DNA from: Enterobacter ludwigii
GTDB lineage: Bacteria; Pseudomonadota; Gammaproteobacteria; Enterobacterales; Enterobacteriaceae
Assembly (NCBI GenBank): GCA_023023105.1
Contig: CP083824.1
Location: forward strand, 2,170,001-2,234,000
Length of the DNA stretch: 64,000 nucleotides
Direction of reading: 5' to 3'
The notes under the pieces are model-generated. The model had not been told where the DNA came from, searched no databases, and worked only from the letters and a program-made list of their open reading frames with translations. The translations under genes and the position numbers were made by a program. Shown piece after piece: positions 28,375 through 37,994 of the stretch. Position 1 is the stretch's first letter. Every line of letters begins with the position of its first letter.

Positions 28375-29349
28375 TTAAAGCGTGTAGTTATCAGACCACT
28401 GCTCAAGAATGTGTTGGTAAGGCTTAATGAAGTATTCTTCGGTAAATCGACCCTGTTCAATCGCCAGACGGCTTCGCTCTTCGCGGTCATAAACAATTTT
28501 TGTTAATGAGTGATCCTGCTGGTTCAGATCCGGTCGATAGAAAAGTCCCGCCGCCGAGTTAGCGTTATAAATTTCCGGGCGATAGATTTTCTGGAACGTT
28601 TCCATCGTGCTGATGGTGCCGATCAGTTCCAGATCGGTGTAATCACTCAGCAAATCGCCGGTAAAAAAGAACGCAAAAGGTGCGACGCTGTTTTCAGGCA
28701 TGAAATAGCGTACGTTAAGGCCCATCTTCGCGAAGTACTGTTCTGTTAAAGACTCTCCATCTGGCTGATACTCGATGCCGAGCACAGGGTGCTCGTTCCC
28801 CGTACGACGGTAGGTGTCTTTGCTGGAGACGCTCAGGCAAATTACAGGTGCCTTTTTGAAATTATCTCTGTACTCAGATGAGCTCATAAAATGGCGGAAG
28901 ATATTGCCATGCAGCTCGCCAAATTTTTCCGGAATGCTGAAGTGTTGCTGGTTCTTGTTGTGCTCGAGCAGCAGCACGCTGAAATCATAATCCCGCACAT
29001 ACGACGAGAAGTTATTCCCGACAATGCCAGGGATACGCTGGTTGTTTTTCTTGTCGACAATGGTGGTCTGCAGTATCTCAATGGCCGGGAATGCTTTCTC
29101 AGCACCGATGTTCATCTCAACTGAAATGATTTCAAGTTCGACCGCATAGCGATCGGCATTTGGGTTATCCCAGCGCGCCAGGGCGTTAAAACGGTTGTTG
29201 ATCATCACCAGCGTATTGCGCAGGTTTTCCTGACGCTTTTCCCCGCGCGCCAGGTTGGCAAAGTTGGTGGTCGTACGCGTATTTTCAGACGGGTTGTAAT
29301 TCTCATCGAAGCAACTGCGCTTAAGGGTATATGTGAAAGCTTTGCTCAT
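28375..29349 (-). CDS. mesX: DUF1852 protein, MesX partner of methionine synthase
   Basis: 324 residues from ATG 29349. DUF1852 features: FTYTLKRSCFDENYNPSENT, RTTTNFANLARGE, NTLVMINNRFNALARWDNPN and FFFTGDLLSDYTDLELIGTI. The pair mesX-mesD is conserved. MesX is required for MesD activity in other bacteria, but its chemistry is not known. Two MetR-like sites lie upstream (29430-29463), so it is probably induced under homocysteine build-up. Confidence 0.85.
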   Translation of the reverse strand: MSKAFTYTLKRSCFDENYNPSENTRTTTNFANLARGEKRQENLRNTLVMINNRFNALARWDNPNADRYAVELEIISVEMNIGAEKAFPAIEILQTTIVDKKNNQRIPGIVGNNFSSYVRDYDFSVLLLEHNKNQQHFSIPEKFGELHGNIFRHFMSSSEYRDNFKKAPVICLSVSSKDTYRRTGNEHPVLGIEYQPDGESLTEQYFAKMGLNVRYFMPENSVAPFAFFFTGDLLSDYTDLELIGTISTMETFQKIYRPEIYNANSAAGLFYRPDLNQQDHSLTKIVYDREERSRLAIEQGRFTEEYFIKPYQHILEQWSDNYTL

Positions 29350-29429
29350 TGTGGTTATGCATCCTAAGTTCATGTTGCTAAGAAGTTACCGATGCATAAT
29401 TTATGCCTGAGCCCGCGGCGCAGGGGAAG

Positions 29430-29442
29430 TGACTTAATTTCA
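29430..29442. promoter_or_regulatory. MetR-like site 1 upstream of mesX
   Basis: TGACTTAATTTCA matches the MetR consensus TGAA-N5-TTCA at 7 of 8 positions, with the preferred central A. It lies 80-93 bases upstream of the mesX start. Confidence 0.55.
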
Positions 29443-29450
29443 ATGCAACA

Positions 29451-29463
29451 TGAGGGAAGTTCA
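29451..29463. promoter_or_regulatory. MetR-like site 2 upstream of mesX
   Basis: TGAGGGAAGTTCA also matches 7 of 8 consensus positions. Its centre is 21 bases from site 1, two helical turns, as in tandem MetR sites. Confidence 0.55.
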
Positions 29464-29490
29464 TGATGTTGATCACATTTTCTGACCGCG

Positions 29491-29949
29491 CTAGATCATC
29501 ATGAATTTTTTAGCGAAACAGACTGCTTCTTGCTTGCCGATGTAGGGTCCGTAGTTGTCGATTACGCTGTAGCCATTCCGCACATAGAAATTCACAGCGC
29601 GCCTGTTCACTTTTCGTGTTTCAAGCAAGATTTCACCGTAGCCTAAATTTTGCGCAGAGGCTTCAAGAAAAGCCAGTAAAGCCTGCCCAATACCGGGTTC
29701 GCTTCTGTCGGAGTACATTCGCTTAAGTTCGGCAACCTGCCCGGAGAGCGGGCGCAATGCCGCACATCCCACGGCGTCACCCTTGTCATTTTTAGCGACA
29801 ACCCACAGCGTGCGTTCGGCCATCATGGCGTCGACGTTAAAATGTTGTGTACCGCCATCCCCGGTAATCGCTGCCAGTTCTGATGACAGATTTTCAATGA
29901 GGCGTTGGGATTCGGACGCGTGCAGGTCTGCGACTTTAATCTATATCAT
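29491..29949 (-). pseudogene. GNAT acetyltransferase with amber codon at position 3
   Basis: The frame from ATG 29949 reads M-I-stop(TAG)-I-K-V-A-D-L-H and then continues open for 150 codons: QRLIENLSSELAAITGDGG, TLWVVAKNDKGDAVGCAAL, AELKRMYSDRSEPGIGQALL (the acetyl-CoA loop) and RRAVNFYVRNGYSVIDNYG. A CAG-to-TAG change would explain it. An ATG at 29826 could restart translation and make 111 residues, but it would lack the first strand and helix of the GNAT fold. The gene is probably inactive; a sequencing error is possible. Confidence 0.65.
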
Positions 29950-30088
29950 GGGTGTATCCCGTGTGCTTTATTGGCAGCCGCAAAATTATCAGACAGTTAA
30001 GGCGAGCTGTCCTATGTTTTACTTATGTTTCGGCACGGGCTTAATGACGGTATAATCCCCAAAATTTCCAATCGGTTTAGAAACGATC

Positions 30089-30628
30089 ATGACAAAACTC
30101 ACCTTACAAGAGCAGATGCTGAAAGCAGGCCTGGTCAGCAGCAAGAAAGCGGCGAAAGTGCAGCGCACGGCAAAGAAATCACGCGTTCAGGCGCGTGAAG
30201 CTCGGGAAGCGGTTGAAGAGAACAAGAAAGCGCAGATCGAGCGCGATAAACTGCTGAGCGAGCAGCAAAAACAGGCAGTACTGGCGAAAGAGTTTAAAGC
30301 CCAGGTGAAACAGTTGATTGAGATGAACCGCATCACCGTTTCAAGGGGCAACATCACCTTTAACTTCACCGACGGTAATCTGATCAAGAGAATCGAGGTT
30401 GATAAGCAGACTCAAACTCAGTTGATTAACGGTCGTCTGGCGATTGCCCGCCTGGTCATCAACGCCAGCGGTGACTGCGAATACGCAATTATCCCGGCTG
30501 TGGTGGCAGACAAAATTGCCCAGCGCGATGCCGACAGTATCGTATTAAACAGCGCGCTCAGCCAGGAAGAGCAGGACGAAGACGATCCGTACGCGGACTT
30601 CAAAATCCCGGACGATTTGATGTGGTAA
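30089..30628 (+). CDS. yaiL: DUF2058 protein YaiL
   Basis: 179 residues, the same length as E. coli YaiL. A basic N-terminus, KLTLQEQMLKAGLVSSKKAA, is followed by a Lys/Glu/Gln-rich coiled region (residues 20-75). A compact C-terminal domain ends in DEDDPYADFKIPDDLMW. It is called a nucleoprotein or polynucleotide-associated protein, but its role is not defined. It is convergent with the pseudouridine synthase gene, 7 bp apart. Confidence 0.9.
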   Translation: MTKLTLQEQMLKAGLVSSKKAAKVQRTAKKSRVQAREAREAVEENKKAQIERDKLLSEQQKQAVLAKEFKAQVKQLIEMNRITVSRGNITFNFTDGNLIKRIEVDKQTQTQLINGRLAIARLVINASGDCEYAIIPAVVADKIAQRDADSIVLNSALSQEEQDEDDPYADFKIPDDLMW

Positions 30629-30635
30629 ATCCCCT

Positions 30636-31322
30636 TCAGAACGGGGCGGCGTGACGGGCGTTAACCGGCTCTCCGCTCACGGGATGAATAAAATTCAATT
30701 CGCAGGCATGCAGCATCAGCCGGGGCGCGTCTTCCGCTCCCGGCGCTTCGAGACCACCATACAGATCGCAGCCCAGAATCGGGTGCCCCAGCTGCTGGCA
30801 GTGAATGCGCAACTGGTGGGTTCGCCCGGTCTCCGGGGTGAGTTTCACCCGTGTTAACGGCAGTCCCGTCTCCTGATAAAACCTTTCCACCACCCGATAG
30901 TGGGAGCGGGCGGGTTTACCATTTTTCGCGCAGATCGACATCAATGGGAATAGCGCCGGATCTTTGGCAATCGGCGCATCAATTACACCTTCGTCATTTT
31001 CAACATGTCCGCAAAGCAGGGCGCTGTAGACTTTCTCCACGCTGCGCTGGCTGAACTGTTCGCACAGTGCGGCATTGATGGCTTTATTGCGCGCAACCAC
31101 CATCAACCCTGAGGTACCAAAATCCAGGCGGTGTACCAGCGTGCAGCCAGGGAACGTCTGGACCAGACGATAATGGACAGAATCGAGGTTTTGCGGATTT
31201 TTGCCCGAGAGGCTGAGCAGACCGGAAGGCTTATTGATCAGCAGCAGATGTTCATCCTGCCAGAGGATCTCGATGTTGTCGTGACACGGTGGGGCAATAA
31301 AAGAATCAATAATCGCAGACAT
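30636..31322 (-). CDS. RluA-family pseudouridine synthase
   Basis: 228 residues. The catalytic motif HRLDFGTSG holds Asp67. INKPSGLLSLSG, RVKLTPETGRTHQLRIHCQQLGHPILG and LMLHACELNF are family signatures. It isomerises uridine in rRNA or tRNA. There is no S4 domain. It differs from E. coli RluA enough that I do not assign that name. Confidence 0.87.
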   Translation of the reverse strand: MSAIIDSFIAPPCHDNIEILWQDEHLLLINKPSGLLSLSGKNPQNLDSVHYRLVQTFPGCTLVHRLDFGTSGLMVVARNKAINAALCEQFSQRSVEKVYSALLCGHVENDEGVIDAPIAKDPALFPLMSICAKNGKPARSHYRVVERFYQETGLPLTRVKLTPETGRTHQLRIHCQQLGHPILGCDLYGGLEAPGAEDAPRLMLHACELNFIHPVSGEPVNARHAAPF

Positions 31323-31380
31323 CAGGCCGCCCGGCTGGAGAGTGGGAGCGGATGATAACTAAATGCGGAGAAAAGAAAAA

Positions 31381-31404
31381 CCCTCCCACCGGGCGGTGAG
31401 AGGG
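31381..31404 (-). terminator. Rho-independent terminator of azoR
   Basis: CCCTCCCACC-GGGC-GGTGAGAGGG forms a nearly perfect stem with one mismatch. On the minus strand it is followed by TTTTTCTTTTC. It lies eight bases past the azoR stop. Confidence 0.8.
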
Positions 31405-31411
31405 GAATATC

Positions 31412-32029
<618 letters not shown>

Positions 32030-32222
32030 TTATTGCATTTGATTGAAGGGGGTTGCCCCGTTGCTTGTTGACACTCTATTCACAATCCTGCCATAGAGAT
32101 AGCGCAATATATCGAAGCCTATGTTCGAATTTTTTGAATAAGGCGCTGAAAGCACCAATGTGGTACTCTATAGCAATCATTAAAAAGAGATTTTACCTGG
32201 CAGTGCACTGCCCGTTAACGCT

Positions 32223-35200
32223 ATGACAGAACAACAAAAACTCACCTTCGCGATGCTCCTGCAACAGCTTGATTCGCTGACGCTGCGTGATAAACAGCGC
32301 TTTGCCCGACGTTTACACGGCGTGAAGAAGGTTAAAAATCCTGATGCACAACAGGCCATTTACCAGGAGATGGCAAAAGAGATTGAACAGGCGGCAGGGA
32401 AAGTTGTGCTGCGTGAAGCTGCGCGTCCGGCGATCAATTACCCGGATAACCTGCCCGTCAGTCAGAAAAAACAGGACATCCTCGAAGCTATCCGCGATCA
32501 CCAGGTGGTGATTGTCGCCGGCGAAACCGGTTCGGGGAAAACCACCCAGCTGCCGAAAATCTGTATGGAGCTGGGCCGCGGGATCAAAGGGCTGATTGGC
32601 CACACCCAGCCGCGTCGTCTGGCGGCGCGTACTGTTGCGAACCGTATTGCCGAAGAGCTGCAAACGGAGCCGGGCGGCTGCATCGGTTACAAGGTGCGAT
32701 TCAGCGACCACGTTAGCGATAACACTATGGTCAAACTGATGACCGACGGTATTCTGCTGGCGGAAATCCAGCAGGATCGCCTGCTGATGCAGTACGACAC
32801 CATCATTATTGACGAAGCGCACGAACGCAGTCTGAACATCGACTTCCTGCTCGGCTACCTGAAAGAGCTGCTGCCGCGTCGCCCGGATCTGAAAATCATC
32901 ATCACCTCCGCAACCATCGACCCGGAACGCTTCTCGAAGCATTTCAACAATGCGCCGATTATCGAGGTGTCAGGACGCACGTATCCCGTGGAAGTGCGCT
33001 ATCGCCCGATTGTGGAAGAGGCGGATGATACCGAGCGTGACCAGCTGCAGGCTATTTTCGATGCCGTTGACGAACTGGGTAACGAAAGCGCGGGTGATAT
33101 TCTGATCTTTATGAGCGGCGAGCGCGAAATTCGCGACACCGCCGATGCGCTCAGCAAGCGCGACCTGCGCCACACGGAGATCCTGCCGCTGTACGCGCGT
33201 CTGTCAAACAGCGAACAGAACCGCGTGTTCCAGGCGCACAGCGGGCGACGTATCGTGCTGGCGACCAACGTGGCGGAAACCTCGCTGACCGTACCGGGGA
33301 TCAAATACGTTATCGACCCGGGTACGGCGCGTATCAGTCGCTATAGCTACCGTACCAAAGTTCAGCGCCTGCCGATTGAGCCGGTCTCCCAGGCCTCGGC
33401 GAACCAGCGTAAGGGCCGCTGTGGTCGTGTGTCAGAAGGGATCTGTATTCGTCTTTACTCTGAGGACGATTTCCTGTCGCGTCCGGAATTTACTGACCCG
33501 GAAATTCTGCGCACCAACCTGGCGTCCGTTATCCTGCAGATGACTGCCCTGGGGCTGGGCGACATCGCGGCGTTCCCGTTCGTGGAAGCGCCGGACAAAC
33601 GCAACATTCAGGACGGTGTACGTCTGCTGGAAGAGCTCGGCGCTATTACCACCGATGAGCAGGCAACGGCTTATAAGCTGACGCCGCTGGGCCGTCAGCT
33701 CAGCCAGTTGCCGGTCGACCCGCGTCTGGCGCGTATGGTGCTGGAAGCACAAAAACACGGCTGCGTGCGTGAAGCGATGATCATCACCTCGGCGCTCTCC
33801 ATTCAGGATCCGCGTGAACGTCCGATGGACAAACAGCAGGCGTCTGATGAAAAACACCGCCGCTTCCACGATAAAGAGTCCGATTTCCTCGCCTTCGTGA
33901 ACCTGTGGAACTACCTCGGTGAGCAGCAGAAAGCGCTCTCCTCGAACCAGTTCCGCCGCCAGTGTCGCGTGGATTTCCTCAACTACCTGCGCGTACGCGA
34001 GTGGCAGGATATCTACACCCAGCTCCGCCAGGTGGTGAAAGAGCTGGGCATTCCGGTCAACAGTGAACCGGCGGAATACCGGGAAGTGCATATCGCACTG
34101 CTGACTGGTTTGTTGTCCCATATCGGGATGAAGGACGCAGAAAAGCAGGAGTATACCGGCGCGCGTAACGCCCGTTTCTCCATCTTCCCCGGTTCCGGCT
34201 TATTCAAAAAACCACCGAAATGGACCATGGTGGCCGAGTTGGTGGAAACCAGCCGTCTGTGGGGGCGAATTGCGGCGCGTATCGATCCGGAATGGGTTGA
34301 GCCGGTGGCGCAACATCTGCTGAAACGCTCGTACAGTGAGCCACACTGGGAGCGTGCGCAGGGCGCGGTAATGGCAACTGAGAAGGTGACCGTCTACGGT
34401 CTGCCTGTCGTGGCCGCGCGTAAGGTCAACTACAGCCAGATCGATCCGGCGCTGTGCCGCGAGCTGTTTATCCGCCATGCGCTGGTGGAAGGTGATTGGC
34501 AGACTCGCCACGCCTTCTTCCGCGAAAACCTCAAACTGCGCGCCGAGGTGGAAGAGCTGGAACACAAATCCCGCCGTCGCGACATTTTGGTGGACGACGA
34601 GGCGCTGTTTGAGTTTTACGATCAGCGCATCAGCCATGATGTGATCTCTGCCCGTCACTTCGACAGCTGGTGGAAGAAGGCCAGCAAAGAGACGCCAGAC
34701 CTGCTCAACTTTGAGAAGAGCATGTTGATTAAGGAAGGGGCGGAGTCAGTCAGCAAACTTGATTACCCGAACTTCTGGCATCAGGGCAACCTCAAGCTGC
34801 GGTTGACCTATCAGTTTGAACCCGGCGCAGACGCGGATGGGGTGACCGTACACATTCCGCTACCACTGTTAAACCAGGTGGAAGAGAGCGGGTTCGAGTG
34901 GCAAATTCCTGGCCTGCGTCGCGAACTGGTCATTGCATTAATCAAATCGCTGCCTAAACCGGTGCGCCGCAACTTTGTGCCTGCGCCAAACTATGCGGAA
35001 GCCTTTTTAGGCCGCGTCACACCGCTGGAACTGCCGCTGCTGGACGCGCTGGAGCGTGAATTCCGACGCATGACCGGCACGACCATCGACCGCGATGACT
35101 GGAACTGGGATCAGGTGCCCGATCACCTGAAAATCAGCTTCCGCGTGGTGGACGATAAAAACAAAAAGCTGCAGGAAGGGCGTTCCCTGACCGAATTGAA

Positions 35201-36125
35201 AGAGGCGTTGAAAGGCAAAGTCCAGGAGACGCTCTCTGCGGTTGCGGATGACGGTATCGAGCAGAGCGGATTGCACATCTGGAGTTTTGGTCAGCTTCCG
35301 GAAAGCTACGAGCAGAAGCGCGGTAACTATAAGGTGAAGGCCTGGCCTGCGCTGGTCGATGAGCGCGACAGTGTGGCGATCAAGCTGTTTGATAACCCGC
35401 AGGAACAGCAACAGATGATGTGGCGCGGCCTGCGCCGCTTGCTGCTATTGAATATCCCGTCGCCGATTAAGTATCTGCACGAGAAGTTACCGAACAAAGC
35501 CAAACTGGGGCTGTACTTTAACCCATACGGTAAAGTGCTGGATCTGATCGACGACTGCATCTCCTGCGGCGTGGACAAACTGATCCACGAGGCGGGTGGT
35601 CCGGTCTGGACGGAAGCAGGTTTTGCTCAGCTTCATGACAAGGTGCGCGCGGAGCTGAACGACACGGTGGTAGATATTGCCAAACAGGTCGAGCAAATCC
35701 TCACCACCGTTTTCAATATCAACAAACGTCTGAAAGGGCGCGTGGATATGACCATGGCGCTGGGGCTGTCAGATGTAAAAGCACAGATGGCCGGGCTGGT
35801 GTACCGCGGGTTTGTCACCGGAAACGGCTTTAAGCGACTCGGCGATACGCTGCGTTATCTGCAGGCGATTGAAAAACGGCTCGAGAAAATGGCTATCGAC
35901 CCACATCGCGATCGCGCTCAGATGTTGAAAGTGGAGAGCGTGCAGCAGGCGTGGCAGCAGTGGCTGAATAAACTGCCGCCGACACGCCGCGACGATGAAG
36001 ACGTTCAGGCAGTCCGCTGGATGATCGAAGAGCTCCGTGTCAGCTTCTTTGCCCAGCAGCTCGGTACGCCGTATCCGATTTCGGATAAACGTATTTTGCA
36101 GACAATGGAGCAGATTTCCGGTTAA
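32223..36125 (+). CDS. hrpA: ATP-dependent RNA helicase HrpA
   Basis: 1300-residue DEAH-box helicase. Walker A GETGSGKTT is at 100-108, the DEAH box at 197-200, TSATIDPERF is motif III, and ANQRKGRCGRVSEG is motif VI. HA2/ratchet and OB-fold domains follow, then a long C-terminal HrpA-specific region (DUF3418). It rescues stalled ribosomes and acts in mRNA turnover. The neighbours azoR and ydcF match E. coli order. Confidence 0.96.
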   Translation: MTEQQKLTFAMLLQQLDSLTLRDKQRFARRLHGVKKVKNPDAQQAIYQEMAKEIEQAAGKVVLREAARPAINYPDNLPVSQKKQDILEAIRDHQVVIVAGETGSGKTTQLPKICMELGRGIKGLIGHTQPRRLAARTVANRIAEELQTEPGGCIGYKVRFSDHVSDNTMVKLMTDGILLAEIQQDRLLMQYDTIIIDEAHERSLNIDFLLGYLKELLPRRPDLKIIITSATIDPERFSKHFNNAPIIEVSGRTYPVEVRYRPIVEEADDTERDQLQAIFDAVDELGNESAGDILIFMSGEREIRDTADALSKRDLRHTEILPLYARLSNSEQNRVFQAHSGRRIVLATNVAETSLTVPGIKYVIDPGTARISRYSYRTKVQRLPIEPVSQASANQRKGRCGRVSEGICIRLYSEDDFLSRPEFTDPEILRTNLASVILQMTALGLGDIAAFPFVEAPDKRNIQDGVRLLEELGAITTDEQATAYKLTPLGRQLSQLPVDPRLARMVLEAQKHGCVREAMIITSALSIQDPRERPMDKQQASDEKHRRFHDKESDFLAFVNLWNYLGEQQKALSSNQFRRQCRVDFLNYLRVREWQDIYTQLRQVVKELGIPVNSEPAEYREVHIALLTGLLSHIGMKDAEKQEYTGARNARFSIFPGSGLFKKPPKWTMVAELVETSRLWGRIAARIDPEWVEPVAQHLLKRSYSEPHWERAQGAVMATEKVTVYGLPVVAARKVNYSQIDPALCRELFIRHALVEGDWQTRHAFFRENLKLRAEVEELEHKSRRRDILVDDEALFEFYDQRISHDVISARHFDSWWKKASKETPDLLNFEKSMLIKEGAESVSKLDYPNFWHQGNLKLRLTYQFEPGADADGVTVHIPLPLLNQVEESGFEWQIPGLRRELVIALIKSLPKPVRRNFVPAPNYAEAFLGRVTPLELPLLDALEREFRRMTGTTIDRDDWNWDQVPDHLKISFRVVDDKNKKLQEGRSLTELKEALKGKVQETLSAVADDGIEQSGLHIWSFGQLPESYEQKRGNYKVKAWPALVDERDSVAIKLFDNPQEQQQMMWRGLRRLLLLNIPSPIKYLHEKLPNKAKLGLYFNPYGKVLDLIDDCISCGVDKLIHEAGGPVWTEAGFAQLHDKVRAELNDTVVDIAKQVEQILTTVFNINKRLKGRVDMTMALGLSDVKAQMAGLVYRGFVTGNGFKRLGDTLRYLQAIEKRLEKMAIDPHRDRAQMLKVESVQQAWQQWLNKLPPTRRDDEDVQAVRWMIEELRVSFFAQQLGTPYPISDKRILQTMEQISG

Positions 36126-36131
36126 AACCCT

Positions 36132-36204
36132 TGCCCGGTGGCGCTGCGCTTACCGGGCCTACGGAAGAAAATGTAGGCCGGGTAAGGCGTAGCCGCCACC
36201 CGGC
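36132..36204. repeat. Paired REP (BIME-like) element
   Basis: Two inverted REP units: TGCCCGGTGGCGCTGCGCTT... at 36132-36161 and GTAGGCCGGGTAAGGCGTAG... at 36173-36204, separated by a short A-rich stretch, between the convergent hrpA and methyltransferase genes. This is typical of enterobacterial intergenic BIMEs, which stabilise 3' ends. Confidence 0.85.
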
Positions 36205-36207
36205 TGG

Positions 36208-36867
36208 TTATCGTTCCACAATTGCCAGCGTAAACCCGTCCCACCCCTTAACCCCCACCGTCTGCAACGCGGTGGCGGTTAAACGGGGATTGTCCCCAAT
36301 CATCTCGATAAACCGACGAACACCCTGCACGCGCGCATCGTCACTTTGCTCGTTAATCACTTCGCCCTCGCGTACCACGTTATCACCAATAATCAACGTC
36401 CCTGGGCGGGAGTAGTGCAGCGCCCATTCCAGATAACCTGGGTTGTTTGGCTTATCTGCATCAATAAAGATCAGGTCGAATGGCGGTATATCACCGAAAT
36501 TCTCGAGCGAGTTCAGAGCCGGGCCTTCTACCAGTTCAATACGGTTGTTTAGCCCCGCGAGGTGGATATTCTGGCGGGCAATTTCGGCATGGGTTGGATC
36601 CGCTTCAAGCGTAATCAGCTTTCCGTCTGGCGGCAGAGCGCGAGCCATCCAGATGGAACTATAGGCACCGAGCGTGCCAATCTCAAGAACACGCCGCGAC
36701 TGCGTCAGACGGACAAACAGCGCCAGCAGTTGACCCTGATTGGCCGCTACATCGTGTTCGGGGAGCCCGCCGCGTTTGTTGTTTTCCAGTACCTGACGCA
36801 AGACATCATCTTCAGGAATAAGCGAAGAAATCATGAAATTATCTACTGCTGACCACTGTTGTTGCAT
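36208..36867 (-). CDS. Class I SAM-dependent O-methyltransferase
   Basis: 219 residues from ATG 36867, with CAGGAG seven bases upstream. The longer open frame has no family similarity. The SAM-binding motif VLEIGTLGAYSSIWMARAL and the metal-binding loop FDLIFIDADKPNNPGYLEWAL place it in the catechol/caffeoyl-CoA O-methyltransferase family, which is cation-dependent. It lies between hrpA and ydcF, where E. coli K-12 has nothing. Substrate is unknown, probably a catechol-like compound. Confidence 0.88.
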   Translation of the reverse strand: MQQQWSAVDNFMISSLIPEDDVLRQVLENNKRGGLPEHDVAANQGQLLALFVRLTQSRRVLEIGTLGAYSSIWMARALPPDGKLITLEADPTHAEIARQNIHLAGLNNRIELVEGPALNSLENFGDIPPFDLIFIDADKPNNPGYLEWALHYSRPGTLIIGDNVVREGEVINEQSDDARVQGVRRFIEMIGDNPRLTATALQTVGVKGWDGFTLAIVER

Positions 36868-37150
36868 AGATTGGCTCCTGAGAGTAAAAACTGGGGGCGA
36901 AATAGGGACCTGGTAATCGTAGCACTTCAGGCATTGAACCTTCGTAAATCTGGCCCCGAAGTTCCCTGTAAAATCGTTCACGGTATAATTGAGCCGCACT
37001 GGGTACTTTTTTAAACAGCACACGCAACAGAATGTTTTGAGTGATAGAAAACCAATAGCATAATAGGCAGATGCAATCCGATTCGGCGCTCGCCTGTACT
37101 TTATTAGCCAGAAGCCGTCCCCCTGAAGAGACTCACAGGAGAAGTTCATC

Positions 37151-37954
37151 ATGGTTCAGACCCATTTCCCCATTCTGCCTGATGCCACTCTGGCGGCGAT
37201 TAATACTCTCGGCACATGGCTGGCGCAGGATGATCTGAGCGGTTCCCGTCAGAACCCGGATGTCGATGGGGTGGTTCTGGCAGGAAACGCGGTCATTCCG
37301 ACTATTGATGCGGCCTGCCGTATCGCCGCGCAAAACGAGATCCCGTTGCTGATTAGCGGCGGTATCGGCCATTCGACCGCGTTTCTATATGCGGGCATTG
37401 GCAGTCACCCGCGTTATCACACGATACCGGTCACTGGGCGACCGGAAGGCGGTATTCTGGCCGACATTGCGCGCGAGTTCTGGCAGATCCCTGAGGGACG
37501 TTTGTGGATCGAAGATCAATCCACCAACTGTGGTGAAAACGCGCGTTTTAGCTGGAACATACTGAAAAAACGTCAGCGAGCTACCGGACGGGTGCTGGTG
37601 GTGCAGGATCCGACGATGCAGCGACGTACCATGGCGACGTTTGCCCGCGTGTGCCGGGATGAACCCGTTGCACCGCGGTGGATAAGCCACCCGGGTGTTA
37701 CGCCGACACTGCAGAACGGCAAAGATGGGGTGGAATTTAGCGAGGGCAACACCGGACTGTGGCCCGTTGACCGCTACCTGTCACTGGTTCTGGGGGAACT
37801 GCCGCGACTGTATGATGACGTTAACGGCTATGGTCCTGCCGGACGTGATTTTATCGCGCACGTTGAGTTTCCTGATGCCGTGGCAGACGCATGGGCATTG
37901 CTACAGCAGGATCCGATCCTGAAAAACGCCTTATCCCGGCGCTCGCTTCTCTGA
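37151..37954 (+). CDS. ydcF: YdcF family protein (DUF218)
   Basis: 267 residues, one more than E. coli YdcF. DUF218 features: VVLAGNAVIPTIDAACRIA, LLISGGIGHSTAFLY and ILADIAREFWQIPEGRLWIEDQSTNCGENARFS. YdcF binds SAM in vitro; the physiological role is unknown. AGGAG precedes the ATG. Synteny with E. coli (hrpA-ydcF) supports the name. Confidence 0.92.
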   Translation: MVQTHFPILPDATLAAINTLGTWLAQDDLSGSRQNPDVDGVVLAGNAVIPTIDAACRIAAQNEIPLLISGGIGHSTAFLYAGIGSHPRYHTIPVTGRPEGGILADIAREFWQIPEGRLWIEDQSTNCGENARFSWNILKKRQRATGRVLVVQDPTMQRRTMATFARVCRDEPVAPRWISHPGVTPTLQNGKDGVEFSEGNTGLWPVDRYLSLVLGELPRLYDDVNGYGPAGRDFIAHVEFPDAVADAWALLQQDPILKNALSRRSLL

Positions 37955-37994
37955 GCATCCTGCGGTTTCCCCCTCCGCAAAGAGGGGGAAGGCA

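Noticed and set aside
29350..29490. SAM riboswitch or MetJ boxes before mesX
   Set aside because: No SAM-I or SAM-II core and no tandem AGACGTCT-like boxes were found; only MetR-like sites are present.
33432..34658. Long minus-strand frames inside hrpA
   Set aside because: They are shadows of the G+C-rich, biased hrpA coding sequence; the hrpA protein is complete and collinear with its family.
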